This document shows positions 53,645 through 54,035 of a stretch of DNA of 54,035 nucleotides, in pieces. The translations under genes and the position numbers were made by a program. The stretch is from an uncultured Ruminococcus sp. (GTDB lineage Bacteria > Bacillota > Clostridia > Oscillospirales > Acutalibacteraceae), in NCBI GenBank assembly GCA_902776185.1, contig CACYPH010000011.1, positions 1-54,035 on the forward strand, written 5' to 3'. Under the pieces are notes generated by a model that was given only the letters and a program-made list of their open reading frames with translations, had not been told where the DNA came from and made no database searches. Positions within the stretch are counted from its first letter, which is position 1; each line of letters opens with the position of its first letter.

Positions 53645-54035
53645 CGGAGTGAAGTACGCGTTACAATGTCAAAACTTCTGCCTCGTCTTGGGAGCGCCCT
53701 GCGGGCGACAGAGGTAGATCAACGCTCTCGCTAAAATTCTCCTACAGGTTAAATTGATAACCGACGGAGTGAAGTACGCGTTATGATGTCAAAACTTCTG
53801 CCTCGTCTTGGGAGCGCCCAGCGGGCGACAGAGGTAGATCAACGCTCTCCCTGAAAATGCCATACTATGGCATTTTCACCTACGAGATGCGCTAACGCTT
53901 ATCCCTCGGCACGGTCGCCTTCAAATCCCTTCACTCCTCCTACAGGTTAAATTGATAACCGACGGAGTGAAGTACGCGTTATGATGTCAAAACTTCTACC
54001 TCGTCTTGGGAGCGCCCAGCGGGCGACAGAAGTCT
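53645..54035. repeat. three long direct repeats at window edge
   Basis: No gene is visible after 53560. Three copies begin at 53645, 53765 and 53963 with CGGAGTGAAGTACGCGTTA, then ATGTCAAAACTTCT, CCTCGTCTTGGGAGCGCCC and GCGGGCGACAGA. Copy 3 is cut by the window end. Copies are joined by CTCCTACAGGTTAAATTG. Copy 2 is about 78 bp longer than copy 1; the extra piece includes the 25-bp palindrome at 53853-53877. Confidence 0.85.
53853..53877. repeat. 25-bp perfect palindrome inside second repeat copy
   Basis: GAAAATGCCATA (53853-53864) and TATGGCATTTTC (53866-53877) are exact complements around a single C at 53865. Confidence 0.8.

Noticed and set aside
53645-54035. CRISPR array at window end
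   Set aside because: Repeats are about 120-200 bp, uneven, and the intervening sequence is repeated rather than unique.

Overview
The window looks like a chromosomal segment of a spore-forming, Gram-positive anaerobe of the class Clostridia, most likely a gut Ruminococcus/Oscillospiraceae-type bacterium. The evidence is the spoIIAA-spoIIAB-sigF sporulation operon, RicT next to the clamp-loader subunit HolB, a split two-subunit transketolase, an ECF S-component next to type III pantothenate kinase, strong AGGAGG ribosome binding sites, a membrane-anchored cohesin-like protein, and moderately GC-rich DNA. The genus assignment is inference. I saw no rRNA, tRNA, insertion sequence, prophage or CRISPR array.

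Layout. 0.3-3.2 kb (+): trmN6-rsmI-folC. 3.4-4.8 kb (+): spoIIA operon. 4.9-6.6 kb (-): holB-ricT. 6.8-10.4 kb: a phosphoesterase, three short uncharacterised proteins in tandem, hflX and a 204-aa unknown. 10.6-13.8 kb (+): a cell-wall pair, an FHA-SEDS fusion and a class B PBP. 14.0-20.0 kb (-): secA-gltX-glnS. 20.4-26.9 kb (+): two complete potassium uptake systems (KtrBA, TrkA-TrkH), an SDR and a cohesin-like surface protein. 27.0-28.6 kb (-): coaX and an ECF S-component, probably pantothenate salvage. 28.9-32.5 kb (+): split transketolase, a divergent asparaginase and an EamA exporter. 32.6-33.8 kb: an AT-rich island with an XRE repressor, a two-TM protein and a lipoprotein, controlled by a very strong promoter that carries a 35-bp perfect palindrome. 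33.8-39.1 kb: FkbM methyltransferase, MBL lipoprotein, AraC regulator, ABC-F ATPase. 39.3-43.7 kb (+): an anchored phosphohydrolase, a frameshifted NSS transporter, a 54-aa CxxC peptide, YbaK, a membrane protein. 43.8-48.1 kb (-): nucleosidase-fumarase-malic enzyme, then a ZIP transporter. 48.2-53.6 kb (+): galactokinase, TetR, an apparent redox operon (degenerate ferritin-like protein, OhrR-type regulator, metallo-beta-lactamase-rubredoxin fusion), and DinB.

The most distinctive non-coding content is a set of intergenic repeats. Four copies of one element consist of five heptanucleotides (GGAGTTA-like), a spacer that in two copies holds a transcription terminator, and five complementary heptanucleotides. 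They sit hard against stop codons and in one case supply the stop codons of both flanking genes. A second family is a 115-125 bp imperfect palindrome with GTAGGGTACGG ends, two copies, one nested inside a heptad repeat. A third is a set of long direct repeats at the right edge with a 25-bp palindrome inside.

The best candidates for undescribed biology are the 50.2-52.3 kb operon, in which an OhrR-box-like palindrome overlaps the promoter and the ferritin-like protein appears to have lost its iron ligands; the AT-rich XRE island; the heptad elements; and the structured leader ahead of ktrB. All coordinates and motifs were read by eye, and family calls come from recognised motifs, not searches.
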